Counted from the stretch's first letter, positions 17,025 through 26,031 are shown. The stretch: DNA of 64,000 nucleotides from SZUA-217 sp964194555 (GCA_964194555.1 CAXMMT010000094.1:1-64000), one strand, 5' to 3'. Program-made: numbers and translations. The notes: generated by a model from the letters alone, not told the origin.

Positions 17025-17927
17025 ATGCGGATAGTCCCACGCCAATTTGGCCAGGTACTTGGCGACGCCCTCAACAGTCTGGCCAGAACCTGGAAGCCTC
17101 TCGCCTCCACAGCCCTCATCGTCTTCATACCGGTCGGTGTCCTGACATTTCTCACCTTCCGGATGACAGGTGCGATCGACTTTCTCGAGCTTGTGTTCGA
17201 CGACCCTGCGGCCCTCAACAATCTCCCACCCGATGTGTTCCTCGAAGTGTCGCAACCGTTCATACGTGCGGTTGGCATCGCCGTGGTGCTCCAGTCGGTA
17301 GCCACACTCTTTGTGTATCTAGCCGTCCACCACATTGTTGCCTCGGACCTGTCCGGGCAGTCAGTCTCCGGTCGAGCAGCGAGACGGCAAGCGTTGGGTC
17401 GCATGGCGGCTGGTTTTGTCGCCGCACTCGTTGCCCTCATCGTGATCGGAGCGATCATAAGTCTGGGTCTGGCAATCTGGCTTGTCCCGTTCGCACTGGT
17501 TGGCACTCCCAACGCCACTAGCAGTCTGCTGGCCGTCGTCCTCCTATTGGCTTTCGTCGGCCCCGGCATCTGGGTTCTCGTCTCCTTCTCCATGACGACC
17601 GCGGTGATAGCCATTGAGAAGGCGGGGCCGATCCAAGCCCTGTTACGAAGTGTCAGCCTGGTGAGAGGACGATGGTGGCCGACGCTCGGCTTTCTGCTGA
17701 TAGTCGGTCTTCTGGGATCTGTGGCGATTCAACTGATCCAATTGGTGGCGATTCCTCTATCGGTGGTCGGCGACCTCGGTAGCGGAGTCTCGTTGGTTTC
17801 GGCTTTGGGTATCGGGGCCCAGGGGCTGATAGTGGCCGCCATCGGCGCCATGTACACGGTGTGGTACGTAGACCTGAGGGCACGCCGGGAGGAACTCCTC
17901 AGCGAGGACCTTCGGCTAGGCGGGTGA
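17025..17927 (+). CDS. Polytopic membrane protein, possibly glycerophosphodiesterase-membrane-domain/YciC-like
   Basis: A 300-residue integral membrane protein of unknown function, with about six hydrophobic segments (for example TALIVFIPVGVLTFLTF, AAGFVAALVALIVIGAIISL, LLAVVLLLAFVGPGIWVLV and LGFLLIVGLLGSVAIQLIQL). The order (long amphipathic loop, paired helices, then SLVRGRWWPTLGFLL) resembles the membrane domain found alone or fused to glycerophosphoryl diester phosphodiesterases. That is a pattern impression. The ATG at 17025 is preferred to an upstream one that would overlap mutM. It is divergent from mutM with a 40-base gap, and convergent with the response-regulator gene. Confidence 0.75.
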   Translation: MRIVPRQFGQVLGDALNSLARTWKPLASTALIVFIPVGVLTFLTFRMTGAIDFLELVFDDPAALNNLPPDVFLEVSQPFIRAVGIAVVLQSVATLFVYLAVHHIVASDLSGQSVSGRAARRQALGRMAAGFVAALVALIVIGAIISLGLAIWLVPFALVGTPNATSSLLAVVLLLAFVGPGIWVLVSFSMTTAVIAIEKAGPIQALLRSVSLVRGRWWPTLGFLLIVGLLGSVAIQLIQLVAIPLSVVGDLGSGVSLVSALGIGAQGLIVAAIGAMYTVWYVDLRARREELLSEDLRLGG

Positions 17928-18026
17928 TAGCGGTGTACACGGTGTAGGAAGGCTGCCGTGGACCCTTCATCATCAATTGGGACACGATGGGCGGGCATGG
18001 TTGGGTCTATCGATACCCGGCTCCCC

Positions 18027-19568
18027 TCAGCCCTGAACCGCGAGAAAGACCTCCCTTTCCCCTTCAATACCCTTCAGAGCCCGGTTCCCCTGGGTAACAA
18101 AGCGAATCCCGGATCCCGCCACGGCCTCCTTGGTGGTTGACGTAACCAGCACTTCGGAATGCCCTGCTTCTGCGGAGATTCTCGCTGCAAGGTGAACGGC
18201 AATTCCATGTACGTCATGCTCGTCTCGTTCGACTTCTCCAGTGTGGATGCCTACGCGTACTGGAAGTCCGGCTACTCCGCTCTGCTCACAGATGGCGAGT
18301 CCGGCTCGAATGGCATTTGCAGGCCCACCGAAGACGGCAAGGAACCCGTCGCCGGCCGTTGAGATCTCCTCGCCTGCGAAGCCTTCGAAGATGCTGCGCA
18401 CTAGTTGATAGTGATTATCGAGCTCGATGGTCCAGGCTCGATCGCCAAGCCGAGTTGCTATCTCTGTGGATCCAATGATGTCGGATACGAGGATCGTCTC
18501 CAGCTGTCGCTTTCGCACCACGGTCGACTCCGATTCGCGTGATTCGTACGGGGCTTCGGCCGAAACTCCAATGATCCGAACAAGCCGGAGCATCTTCAGG
18601 GCGCTGTCTTGCGGTTCGAAGGGTTCACTCGAGTATCGTCCTCGCACGCTGTCGAAGGCTGAGTGACTGACGATGACCTCCCCAGAGTCGAGTTCGGCCG
18701 CCATGGAGAGAGTTTGATCCGCGACAGCTCCGGTCACCTGTGTGGTCCAGCGACTTGAATCATCCTGGTCGACGCGCTCGGGATTGATCGCGATCTCTCC
18801 GCGGTTTATCGCAATGGCAGGCTCGAGGTGCTGGATGTCATTTCTCCGATTCAACGTCTCAATCTCCGAACGGATCGCCAAAGCGGCGTCAATGGCCCGA
18901 GCAGAGTCATCCGCTCCGCTCGAGGAACGCATCATGGCCAGCACGCGGCCATCTTTCGAAGAGATCAGTTGGCCGCGTTGCTGTTCGATCACCTTGGTGA
19001 CCGCGATCAAATAGCGACTCAAGAGGTAGTCGTGTGCCGCTGCCGGCGAGTCTTGACTCATTGGATCACCCGAACGGACCTCGACAGCGAGAACTGTCAC
19101 CTCTTCGTGCTGTATTCCGAGTTCCTCGAGCTGGGTTGCTGCAGACTCAAGCTCCTCTACTTTCTCATCGACGGCTCGTTTTGTGCGAAGCAGCGAGTTG
19201 ATACGAGCCATCAGCTCCCGTTCGTCAACGGGCTTGGTGAGGAAGTCGTCGGCGCCCGCCTCGATACCACGAATGCGATCTTCCTGACCGTCCAGGGCTG
19301 TCATGATCACGATGGGGATGAGTCGCGTGTCCGGATCGCTCTTGAGCATCTGACAAACGGTGATACCGTCGATGTCCGGCATCATCACATCGAGCAGAAT
19401 CAGATCAGGAGCTTCTTCGCTGACACTGTCCAATGCCTGACGCCCTCCGTAGGCCTCACGTGTGCGAAAGCCGAGGTCTGACAGGTTCTGCTGGAGATAG
19501 TCGACGTTGTACTCCTCGTCGTCCACGATGAGGACTGTCGCCTTTCGGTCGGTAGTTCTCCCACTCAT
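18027..19568 (-). CDS. Response regulator with two tandem class III cyclase-like domains
   Basis: Likely output partner of the Amt-histidine kinase six bases upstream. Residues about 10-130 are a receiver domain with the acidic pair VDDEE, phosphoacceptor Asp in LLDVMMPDIDG and the Lys of FLTKPVDE. A coiled linker follows. Residues about 150-340 look like a degenerate cyclase domain (VTVLAVEVRSG) without the metal-binding aspartates. Residues about 350-513 are a better preserved cyclase domain with both metal aspartates (LVSDIIGSTE and TAGDGFLAVF) and GIHTGEVE, but the transition-state asparagine of the family's VNLAAR motif is His here (VHLAARI). The arginine remains. Whether it makes cAMP or cGMP, or only binds nucleotide, cannot be read from sequence. 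Confidence 0.9.
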   Translation of the reverse strand: MSGRTTDRKATVLIVDDEEYNVDYLQQNLSDLGFRTREAYGGRQALDSVSEEAPDLILLDVMMPDIDGITVCQMLKSDPDTRLIPIVIMTALDGQEDRIRGIEAGADDFLTKPVDERELMARINSLLRTKRAVDEKVEELESAATQLEELGIQHEEVTVLAVEVRSGDPMSQDSPAAAHDYLLSRYLIAVTKVIEQQRGQLISSKDGRVLAMMRSSSGADDSARAIDAALAIRSEIETLNRRNDIQHLEPAIAINRGEIAINPERVDQDDSSRWTTQVTGAVADQTLSMAAELDSGEVIVSHSAFDSVRGRYSSEPFEPQDSALKMLRLVRIIGVSAEAPYESRESESTVVRKRQLETILVSDIIGSTEIATRLGDRAWTIELDNHYQLVRSIFEGFAGEEISTAGDGFLAVFGGPANAIRAGLAICEQSGVAGLPVRVGIHTGEVERDEHDVHGIAVHLAARISAEAGHSEVLVTSTTKEAVAGSGIRFVTQGNRALKGIEGEREVFLAVQG

Positions 19569-19574
19569 CGGAAT

Positions 19575-22547
19575 TCAAGCCACCGACGCCCGCGGCGCGG
19601 TGTATCGCGCTGGGATCCGAATGCGGAATGTCGACCCGATACCCACCGTGCTGACAACCTCGATGTCACCACCGAGCAATCGGGCGAGTTGGCGGGAAAT
19701 AGTCAAACCCAAACCAGTCCCGACTTTCTTTCCCTCCGTCTTCTGTTGTTGGAACTCAGCGAAGACGCTCTCCAATGCATCGGATGGAATACCGATGCCG
19801 GTGTCGGTGACTTCGAAAAGGACCTGATGATCCTGAGATGTGGTGATGATGCTCACACTTCCTTCGTCGGTGAACTTGACCGCGTTCGAGAGGACATTGA
19901 TCAGGATCTGCCTGAGTCTGTCGCCGTCGGTAAACATGGCCAGTCCGACGGGCACGCTCGTGTTGAGCTCGACATCCTCACCTACCAGCGGTTCAAGGGT
20001 GCCAACACACTCGTCTACCAACTCTCCCACGTCGATCTCGGATGCGTTCACCTCCAGCCGTCCCGCCTCGATTCGCGAGAGATCGAGAAGATCATTGATC
20101 AAGGCGAGCAGGTTCTCTGAACTGTTGAGGATCTTGTCGAGGTTCTCGCTATCGCGATCATCGACGATGTCGACCGTGTGACGGCGAACGAGTCTCGTGA
20201 AGCCAAGAATGGCGTTTAGCGGCGTTCTGAGTTCGTGACTCGCGTTGGCCAGAAACTGGCTCTTGATCTTCGTCGCGTGCATGGCTTGATCCCTCGCCAT
20301 CTCGACTGTCCTCACCAGCTCTGCGAGCTCGGCTTCGTGCTGCTTACGGTCTGTGATGTCCAGCTCAATCCCACCCACGGCCACGACCTTCCCAGTGTGG
20401 TCGTTGATCGGAAACTTGATCGCGGCGAAGATGTGATTTCGACCGTCGAGCGGCACGGTGTACTCACGCTCGACCGAGGTGTTGAGCCGTACCACTTCTT
20501 GGTCGTGCTCCTGGTTGATGATCGGATCGAGGTCGATTGAGCTGATCTGGGTGATTTCGCTGAGGGTCTTTCCGCGGACTTCTTCATTACTCACGCCATA
20601 GGCCGCCTCGTATTGGCGATTGACAACTATGAATCTTCCTTCCAGGTCGCGGAGAAAAACCATCGCCGGCATGTTGTCCACCACCGTTTGGAGCCGCTGC
20701 TGTTCAGTGCGCCGCCGCTCGACGGCTCGGCCGAGTTGAGTGCCAACAGAGCCCAGAAGTGCGAGAAGTTCGGCTCCTGGCTCTTGGTCGTCTCCAGTGA
20801 ACAGCTCTATCACCGCGGCAACCTCGATCCCGGCCATAACTGGAAAAGCGAGTCCGGTCTGCAGCCCGAGATCGCGAGCCATGGAGAAGCGGGGATCTTC
20901 GGAGTCTTGGACCAACAGATCCATCCATTCGGTTTGCCCGGTGGCCAGAACCCGACCGGGAAGCCCAACACCAGCACGCATCGGTGCTTCGGCACTCGCC
21001 CTTCTGAAAGCCGAGTAGCGCTCGGAATCCGGCAGCTCCCAAATTTCGGTTGAAACGAGCAAGTTGGCATCCTCTGAGTCGACGAGATATACGTGACCGA
21101 TCGGCCAGCCGATAGCGTCGCAGACCTCATGGAGTGAGAAAGCCATGGCTTCCTCACTCTCCTGAGCCTCGTTGGCGGCCGCGGCCGTTCGTTGCATCAG
21201 TCTCAGCTCGGACCGCTTTTGGTCGATGTCGGCGATCACCTGGTTGTACTGTTGTGCGATCTGACCTACTTCGGTGTTAGGTTCGACACGCACAGGCTCG
21301 GAGTAGTCATCGGTGGCTCTCTGGGCACCCATCTCTGTGAGCAGGTCGAGGATCTCGGTACTTGCGCCATGTTCGGCGACGTTGAGCCCCATTCGCTCGC
21401 CATCGGGGTCGATTCGAATCGGAAACCGTCGGTTGATCAGCCACATCAGCACGAAGCCGATGCCGAAAGCCCAGACGAAGGCAGCACCGACTCCTGTCAG
21501 TTGAATGACTAGTTGTCCGATTCTACTTCCTCCTCCCCAGGCCTCCGGACTGCCGAAGATTGCGACAGCGAGGGTCCCCCATATCCCCGCCCCCAGATGA
21601 ACTGGGACTGCGCCTACTGCGTCATCGATCTCGAGACGGTTGAGCAAGACAGTCACCCCGTACATGACGACGCCCGCGATGGCTCCAATGATCACGGCGT
21701 TCCCCGTCGTAACGATGTTGGCCGCCGCAGTGATGCCCACCAGCCCGGCCAAGGAGCCATTCATGAACGTGGGAACGTCAGGCCGTTCGTCCAACCACCA
21801 GGACAGCCCTAATGCTGTTAGTCCTCCAAAGGCGCCCGCCAGCACGGTGTTCACAATGATCGTCGGCACCTCCGCCGTGAGCCCGAGTGTGCTTCCACCG
21901 TTGAAGCCAAACCAACCAAACCAAAGGATAAAAACCCCGAGAGTCACCAGAGGGAGATCGTGACCGTGAATGACAACGGCATCCTTGCCGAATCGCCCAA
22001 GGCGGGGCCCCAGAATGAGCACCAAAGCTAGAGCCATCCAACCCCCCATCGAATGCACGACTGTCGACCCAGCGAAATCGATGAAGCCCAACTCCTCGAG
22101 CCACCCGGCTTCGCCCCCTGCGAGACTACCCCAGGCCCAATGCCCGAATATCGGATAGATAACAGCAGAGAGGACAAACGCCGCGATCAGATAGCCAGAA
22201 AACCTCATCCGTTCGGCAACGGCTCCTGACATGATCGTGGTCGACGTTCCGGCAAAACCCACCTGGAAGATGAAGAAGGCCATCAGCCAGGCAGAGCCGT
22301 CTGAAAAGAAGAACCCAGATGATCCGAAAATACCCATGACGGAGGCTCCGAACATCAGCGCAAATCCAAACAGCCAGAAGACTGCTGTGGTCAATAAGAA
22401 GTCAGCAAAATTCTTGCCAGCGACGTTGATGCTGTTCTTGCTTCGCACCATGCCGCTCTCTAGCGATGAGAACCCAGCCTGCATGAACATAACTAGGCCT
22501 GCGGCAATCAAGATCCAAGCGATATCCAGCGCTTGGTCAGTTGGCAT
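19575..22547 (-). CDS. Ammonium transporter-sensor histidine kinase fusion (Amt-HAMP-like-GAF-PAS-HisKA-HATPase)
   Basis: A 990-residue membrane sensor. Residues 1-375 are a complete Amt/MEP/Rh channel of about eleven helices with both pore histidines (His165 in STVVHSMGGW, His317 in AVPVHLGAG). Residues about 420-450 look like a HAMP-type linker; 465-610 a GAF domain; 615-735 a PAS domain ending GGIELDITDRK. The kinase core has phosphoacceptor His771 (NASHELRTPLN), N-box near 882-892, DTGIGI and GTGLGLTISRQ. Amt-kinase fusions are known (for example Ks-Amt5 of the anammox bacterium Kuenenia) and sense ammonium. The adjacent receiver-cyclase gene is the probable target. Confidence 0.95.
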   Translation of the reverse strand: MPTDQALDIAWILIAAGLVMFMQAGFSSLESGMVRSKNSINVAGKNFADFLLTTAVFWLFGFALMFGASVMGIFGSSGFFFSDGSAWLMAFFIFQVGFAGTSTTIMSGAVAERMRFSGYLIAAFVLSAVIYPIFGHWAWGSLAGGEAGWLEELGFIDFAGSTVVHSMGGWMALALVLILGPRLGRFGKDAVVIHGHDLPLVTLGVFILWFGWFGFNGGSTLGLTAEVPTIIVNTVLAGAFGGLTALGLSWWLDERPDVPTFMNGSLAGLVGITAAANIVTTGNAVIIGAIAGVVMYGVTVLLNRLEIDDAVGAVPVHLGAGIWGTLAVAIFGSPEAWGGGSRIGQLVIQLTGVGAAFVWAFGIGFVLMWLINRRFPIRIDPDGERMGLNVAEHGASTEILDLLTEMGAQRATDDYSEPVRVEPNTEVGQIAQQYNQVIADIDQKRSELRLMQRTAAAANEAQESEEAMAFSLHEVCDAIGWPIGHVYLVDSEDANLLVSTEIWELPDSERYSAFRRASAEAPMRAGVGLPGRVLATGQTEWMDLLVQDSEDPRFSMARDLGLQTGLAFPVMAGIEVAAVIELFTGDDQEPGAELLALLGSVGTQLGRAVERRRTEQQRLQTVVDNMPAMVFLRDLEGRFIVVNRQYEAAYGVSNEEVRGKTLSEITQISSIDLDPIINQEHDQEVVRLNTSVEREYTVPLDGRNHIFAAIKFPINDHTGKVVAVGGIELDITDRKQHEAELAELVRTVEMARDQAMHATKIKSQFLANASHELRTPLNAILGFTRLVRRHTVDIVDDRDSENLDKILNSSENLLALINDLLDLSRIEAGRLEVNASEIDVGELVDECVGTLEPLVGEDVELNTSVPVGLAMFTDGDRLRQILINVLSNAVKFTDEGSVSIITTSQDHQVLFEVTDTGIGIPSDALESVFAEFQQQKTEGKKVGTGLGLTISRQLARLLGGDIEVVSTVGIGSTFRIRIPARYTAPRASVA

Positions 22548-22749
22548 CAGATAAGAACGCGAGTCGCATCGTCGTGCTTGGAGGGTAATGAACTTCGTCG
22601 TTGCACGACGTGTCGACCATCACCTGACGACTCAAACAACACTCGAATCGAATCTCCAGACCGTCCCAAACAACAATCAGGCGACTGGTCATAGCGCTTG
22701 CCCTTTCGCTTGGCCAGGGTCTTACACTCCCACTCGAAGGAGGCTGAAA

Positions 22750-23031
22750 TTGATTCTGTCCATTACGCACGCACCGTTAGACGAGGCAACCAATGCCAAT
22801 TTGTTTGGAGCCTGGTCGGACGTAGTAGTAGGGGATCGACCTACAGGATTGGTCGATTGTTATCTCCTAGAGGGCGAGGAGGTCGTCCAGATTGCAGCAG
22901 TCTGGGAAAGCGCCGAGGATCACGATCGGGCAATGGGGGAAGAGGTCAATCATCCTGCGTTTGCGGTATTCGAGGCTTGCGGGCTAGATCCAGCTCACAC
23001 CGTCTTCAATGTGGTTGGCCGCCTCAGTTAA
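22750..23031 (+). CDS. Small conserved-looking protein, possible dimeric alpha/beta-barrel fold
   Basis: A 93-residue protein read from a TTG start that has a strong GAAGGAGG six bases upstream. The frame is open further upstream, but only this start has a ribosome site. It begins ILSITHAPLDEATNANLF and contains DCYLLEGEEVVQIAAVWESAEDHDRAM. The pattern of a beta strand, a helix, and then a strand with 'E...A..WES.EDHDRA' suggests an antibiotic-biosynthesis-monooxygenase-like ferredoxin fold, but I cannot confirm it. It is transcribed divergently from the Amt-kinase gene, 200 bases away. Confidence 0.7.
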   Translation: MILSITHAPLDEATNANLFGAWSDVVVGDRPTGLVDCYLLEGEEVVQIAAVWESAEDHDRAMGEEVNHPAFAVFEACGLDPAHTVFNVVGRLS

Positions 23032-23138
23032 TTGCTCGTCCGAGTCCGCATATCAATCAGACATATCTACGCGCAGTGAAATCCCTCCCTGGCGGTTATT
23101 TGCTTGGGTCGGGTGGGTCAACAAGTCGGTGAGGCTCC

Positions 23139-23813
23139 TCACCGAGGACCTTCGTTGAGGAAGGCGAGCGCCTCCTCGGCGGCTGCCTGCTCGGCAGCCT
23201 TCTTCGATCGCCCCTCACCCGACCCCAATCGAGTGCCATCAACGTAGACGGTTGCCTTGAAGTGACGGCTGTGGTCTGGACCGCTGCCTTCAACCTCATA
23301 GACCGGTTTTCTGTCGTCACGGGCGAGGTACTCCTGGAGTCGGGTCTTGAAGTCCCTTATTCCCGGACTTTTGGCCCGATCGGCAACCTGGTCGGACCAG
23401 AGTGACAGGATGATCTCACCGACAGCGTCGATTCCTGAGTCGAGATAGACCGCTCCAAGAATCGCTTCAACTCCGTCGGCGAGAATGGAGTCCTTTTCGC
23501 GGCCACCCGTTCGCTCCTCTCCGGGCGCAAGCTCGATGTACAACCCGAGGTCCAGCGATCTTGCAATCTCCGCGAGGGCTGGGCCGCTGACAACTGCGGC
23601 TCGGACCTTTGCCATCTGTCCCTCTGCCAGATGGGGATACGACTCGTAGAGCAAATCCGTGATGACTAGTTGAAGAACGGCATCTCCGAGAAACTCGAGA
23701 CGCTCGTTGTCGTTGCGAGACGGATCCTCTGAGCTGACCGACCGATGGGTAAGCGCGAGGCGAAGCATTTCAGGGTTCGCAAAGGAGTAACGCAGCTTGT
23801 CCTCGAGAGTCAT
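23139..23813 (-). CDS. rnc: Ribonuclease III
   Basis: Double-strand-specific endoribonuclease used in rRNA processing and mRNA decay. The 224-residue protein has the signature NERLEFLGDAVLQL (residues about 36-49), the second acidic cluster DGVEAILGAVYLDSG and a C-terminal double-stranded-RNA-binding domain (DFKTRLQEYLA through SKKAAEQAAAEEAL). The ATG overlaps the plsX stop by four bases. In actinobacteria rnc is normally followed by mutM and smc; here about 6 kb of unrelated genes come between. Confidence 0.96.
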   Translation of the reverse strand: MTLEDKLRYSFANPEMLRLALTHRSVSSEDPSRNDNERLEFLGDAVLQLVITDLLYESYPHLAEGQMAKVRAAVVSGPALAEIARSLDLGLYIELAPGEERTGGREKDSILADGVEAILGAVYLDSGIDAVGEIILSLWSDQVADRAKSPGIRDFKTRLQEYLARDDRKPVYEVEGSGPDHSRHFKATVYVDGTRLGSGEGRSKKAAEQAAAEEALAFLNEGPR

Positions 23814-24778
23814 GCCAACTGTTCGGCCAGTCGTCCCGCCAGGTCGCTCTCAGCGCTGTCCTTGGCGAGGGTAAGCGCGTTGGAAATGGCCACCCGGCTC
23901 GAGCTCCCATGGGCCATCACGGCAACCGCTTTCACACCGAGAAGCTGTGCACCACCATAGGTTTCGTAGTCGAGGATCTCCCAGACTGCCTCCAGAGCGG
24001 GAAAGACTTGCTCCTGAACGTCCGGCGACAGCTTCGAAACAGCCTCCAGAAGGTATTGGCTGACGAGCTTCGCCGTCCCTTCCGTGGTCTTGAGAAAGAC
24101 ATTGCCGGTGAAGCCATCGGTGACGATGACGTCCGCTTTGTCTGTCGCAATGTCACGACCTTCGAGATTTCCCACAAAATTGGTCGGGCCACATTCAAGT
24201 AGGTCATAGGCCGCTCGCTCCAGGTCACGCCCCTTCCCCTTCTCCTCCCCGATGGAGAGAAGACCGACGCGGGGGTCCTTCACGTCGAACAGCGCCTCGG
24301 CCGCCACCGAGCCCATGATTCCGAACTGGGCGAGTTGCTCAGGTTTGACGTCAGGATTGGCGCCGGAGTCCAACACGAGTGTTGGTGTTCCCGGGGTTGG
24401 AAATATCGTGGCGATTGCGGGACGTGCAACGCCTTTGATTCGTCCAAGGACTATCGCAGCCGCGGCCATCGCTGCTCCTGTTGAACCGGCGGAGACGAAC
24501 CCATCCGCGGACCCTTCTGCGACAAGTCTTGCCACGACATTTATTGACGCCTCGGGCTTTTCTCTGAGCGCAGGGCCAGGCTCGTCTCCCATGCCGATGA
24601 CGTCGGCCGCTTCAACAATCGGGAGACGGGTGTCGTGTTTGGACAGCTCGATCTCGAGAGCCTGGTGATCGCCCACCAGCACCACATCCACGCCGTTGCG
24701 TGACGCCTCAACCGCACCGGCAACGGTCTCGAATGGGGCGTGGTCGCCCCCCATGGCGTCGAGGGCGATGCGGGCCAA
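23810..24778 (-). CDS. plsX: Phosphate acyltransferase PlsX
   Basis: Converts acyl-ACP to acyl phosphate, the acyl donor used by PlsY at the start of phospholipid synthesis. The N-terminus RIALDAMGGDHAP, SAGSTGAAMAAA, DSGANPDVKPEQL and TDGFTGNVFLKT are diagnostic. No ATG or GTG is available between the rpmF stop and the conserved region. TTG at 24778, giving LARIALDAMGG and 322 residues, is taken as the start, with GGGGAG about eleven bases upstream. A longer reading would overlap rpmF. Its partner plsY lies 31 kb away in this window. It is directly downstream of rpmF and overlaps rnc, the usual operon. Confidence 0.93.
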   Translation of the reverse strand: MARIALDAMGGDHAPFETVAGAVEASRNGVDVVLVGDHQALEIELSKHDTRLPIVEAADVIGMGDEPGPALREKPEASINVVARLVAEGSADGFVSAGSTGAAMAAAAIVLGRIKGVARPAIATIFPTPGTPTLVLDSGANPDVKPEQLAQFGIMGSVAAEALFDVKDPRVGLLSIGEEKGKGRDLERAAYDLLECGPTNFVGNLEGRDIATDKADVIVTDGFTGNVFLKTTEGTAKLVSQYLLEAVSKLSPDVQEQVFPALEAVWEILDYETYGGAQLLGVKAVAVMAHGSSSRVAISNALTLAKDSAESDLAGRLAEQLA

Positions 24779-24801
24779 TTCTCCTGATACTCCCCTGGCT
24801 T

Positions 24802-24978
24802 TTAATCGGTGTCGAGTACTTCGCGGCCGGCGTATGTGCCGCACTCGCGACAGGCGCGGTGAGGAAGTTTTGGCTTACCACATTGCTCGCATGCCACACT
24901 GGCTGGAGCGGAGACTTTCCAGGCCGCCTTACGCTGACGGGTTCGTGAGCGCGACATCTTTTTCTTGGGCACCGCCAT
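24802..24978 (-). CDS. rpmF: 50S ribosomal protein L32
   Basis: Small zinc-ribbon protein of the large ribosomal subunit, 58 residues. It starts MAVPKKKMSRSRTRQRKAAW, the standard L32 N-terminus, and holds the cysteine pairs CEQCGKPKLPHRACREC. An ATG three codons further upstream is less likely. It is preceded by the DUF177 protein gene, 20 bases away, and followed by plsX, the conserved yceD-rpmF-plsX order. Confidence 0.97.
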   Translation of the reverse strand: MAVPKKKMSRSRTRQRKAAWKVSAPASVACEQCGKPKLPHRACRECGTYAGREVLDTD

Positions 24979-24998
24979 GTCGGGCACTCCTTGGTTTC

Positions 24999-25490
24999 TT
25001 AGGATTCGAATAGATCTTTCAGAACGGCGAAGGGAGAGCCAGAGTCCTCTCCGTGCCCGTCACAGGGGTCACTATTCAAGTCGGTTCCACAGATTGGGCA
25101 AAGTCCCTTGCAGTCCTCTCGACAAAGTGGGGTCGCCGGAATGCTCAAGGCCAACTCATCGGTGGCGGCGCTCCCAACATCGATCTCCTTGTCGACGATG
25201 GCGTAGCCATCCTCATCTGGCGTCACCGAGAAGTGCTGCAAGCTCTCCGTCTCCAGTTGGCGTTCCCACTCCGTGAGACAACGAACACACGTGAGCTGAG
25301 CCTCTGCAACCACCCGAAACCTTGCCTGGACGCCGTCGATCGTCCCGGCAACGACACCCGTGACAGCAATAGGGCCGTTGACCGTTGAATCACCCAGCCG
25401 AAGGGAAACGTCCCGACTCCCGGCAAAGCTCCGTTCCCTCTCCAGGTGTCCGGCCAGGTCACCAATGCTGATAACCAAGTCGGCGCTCAT
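24999..25490 (-). CDS. DUF177 / YceD-family protein
   Basis: A 163-residue protein of the YceD (DUF177) family, almost always encoded next to rpmF. In plants and some bacteria relatives affect 23S rRNA accumulation. The cysteine pattern LTCVRCLTEWERQLE in the middle and CREDCKGLCPICGTDLN near the C-terminus are the family's landmarks and could bind metal. It starts one base after the stop of the DivIVA-like gene and precedes rpmF, so it is part of the ribosome/lipid operon. Confidence 0.9.
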   Translation of the reverse strand: MSADLVISIGDLAGHLERERSFAGSRDVSLRLGDSTVNGPIAVTGVVAGTIDGVQARFRVVAEAQLTCVRCLTEWERQLETESLQHFSVTPDEDGYAIVDKEIDVGSAATDELALSIPATPLCREDCKGLCPICGTDLNSDPCDGHGEDSGSPFAVLKDLFES

Positions 25491-25491
25491 G

Positions 25492-26031
25492 TCAGATCGG
25501 GACTTCGGGTGGACGGGGTCTGGCCTGGTGGAGCTCGCTTCGCGCGGCCTGGCACTGGGCCATTATGTCTTCGAGGAGTCCCTCGACGCGCTGCAACTTC
25601 TTCTCGATCTCGTCTTCGGTCTCCAGTCGGAGACGCCGGGCGTCACCTTCTGCCCGGCGGACGAGGATGTTGGCCTCCTCCACTGCCTCGGCGACGATAC
25701 TCGAACCCGAGACCATCTCGTCTGCCTCGTTTCGGGCCTTCTCCATGATCTCGTGAGCTTTCTCATTCGTCCGAGAAATGAAGGCTTCACGCTCGCGGAC
25801 CATCCAGCGGGCCGCCCGCAGCTCGTCTGGAAGACTCTCCCGGAGCTTCTCGAGAAGCTCGAGATGGGCATCCCGGTCGACAAGGGCATTGGACGACAAC
25901 GGCATTGTCTTCGCCTCGTGGAGATGGACCATCAGATCATCAACGATGTCGAGAATGTCGGATGGCTCCGGGCGGCCGGAGACATCCACTACGACCTCAG
26001 CGCCGATATCCATTTGTGTGTCCTGGGTCAT
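25492..26031 (-). CDS. DivIVA-like coiled-coil protein (SepIVA-type)
   Basis: A 179-residue, mainly helical protein. About residues 55-160 form a continuous charged coiled coil (MVREREAFISRTNEKAHEIM, EANILVRRAEGDARRL and EKKLQRVEGLLEDIM), preceded by a short ordered region around ILDIVDDLMVHLHEAK. Proteins of this type sit next to coaD in many actinobacteria; the mycobacterial relative SepIVA is linked to cell division. It has no membrane segment. The start overlaps the coaD stop by four bases. Function is by position and architecture, not by a catalytic motif. Confidence 0.75.
   Translation of the reverse strand: MTQDTQMDIGAEVVVDVSGRPEPSDILDIVDDLMVHLHEAKTMPLSSNALVDRDAHLELLEKLRESLPDELRAARWMVREREAFISRTNEKAHEIMEKARNEADEMVSGSSIVAEAVEEANILVRRAEGDARRLRLETEDEIEKKLQRVEGLLEDIMAQCQAARSELHQARPRPPEVPI

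Noticed and set aside
16985..17614. Upstream extension of mutM by about 200 codons
   Set aside because: It runs antisense through the divergent membrane-protein gene, and the enzyme needs the N-terminal proline.
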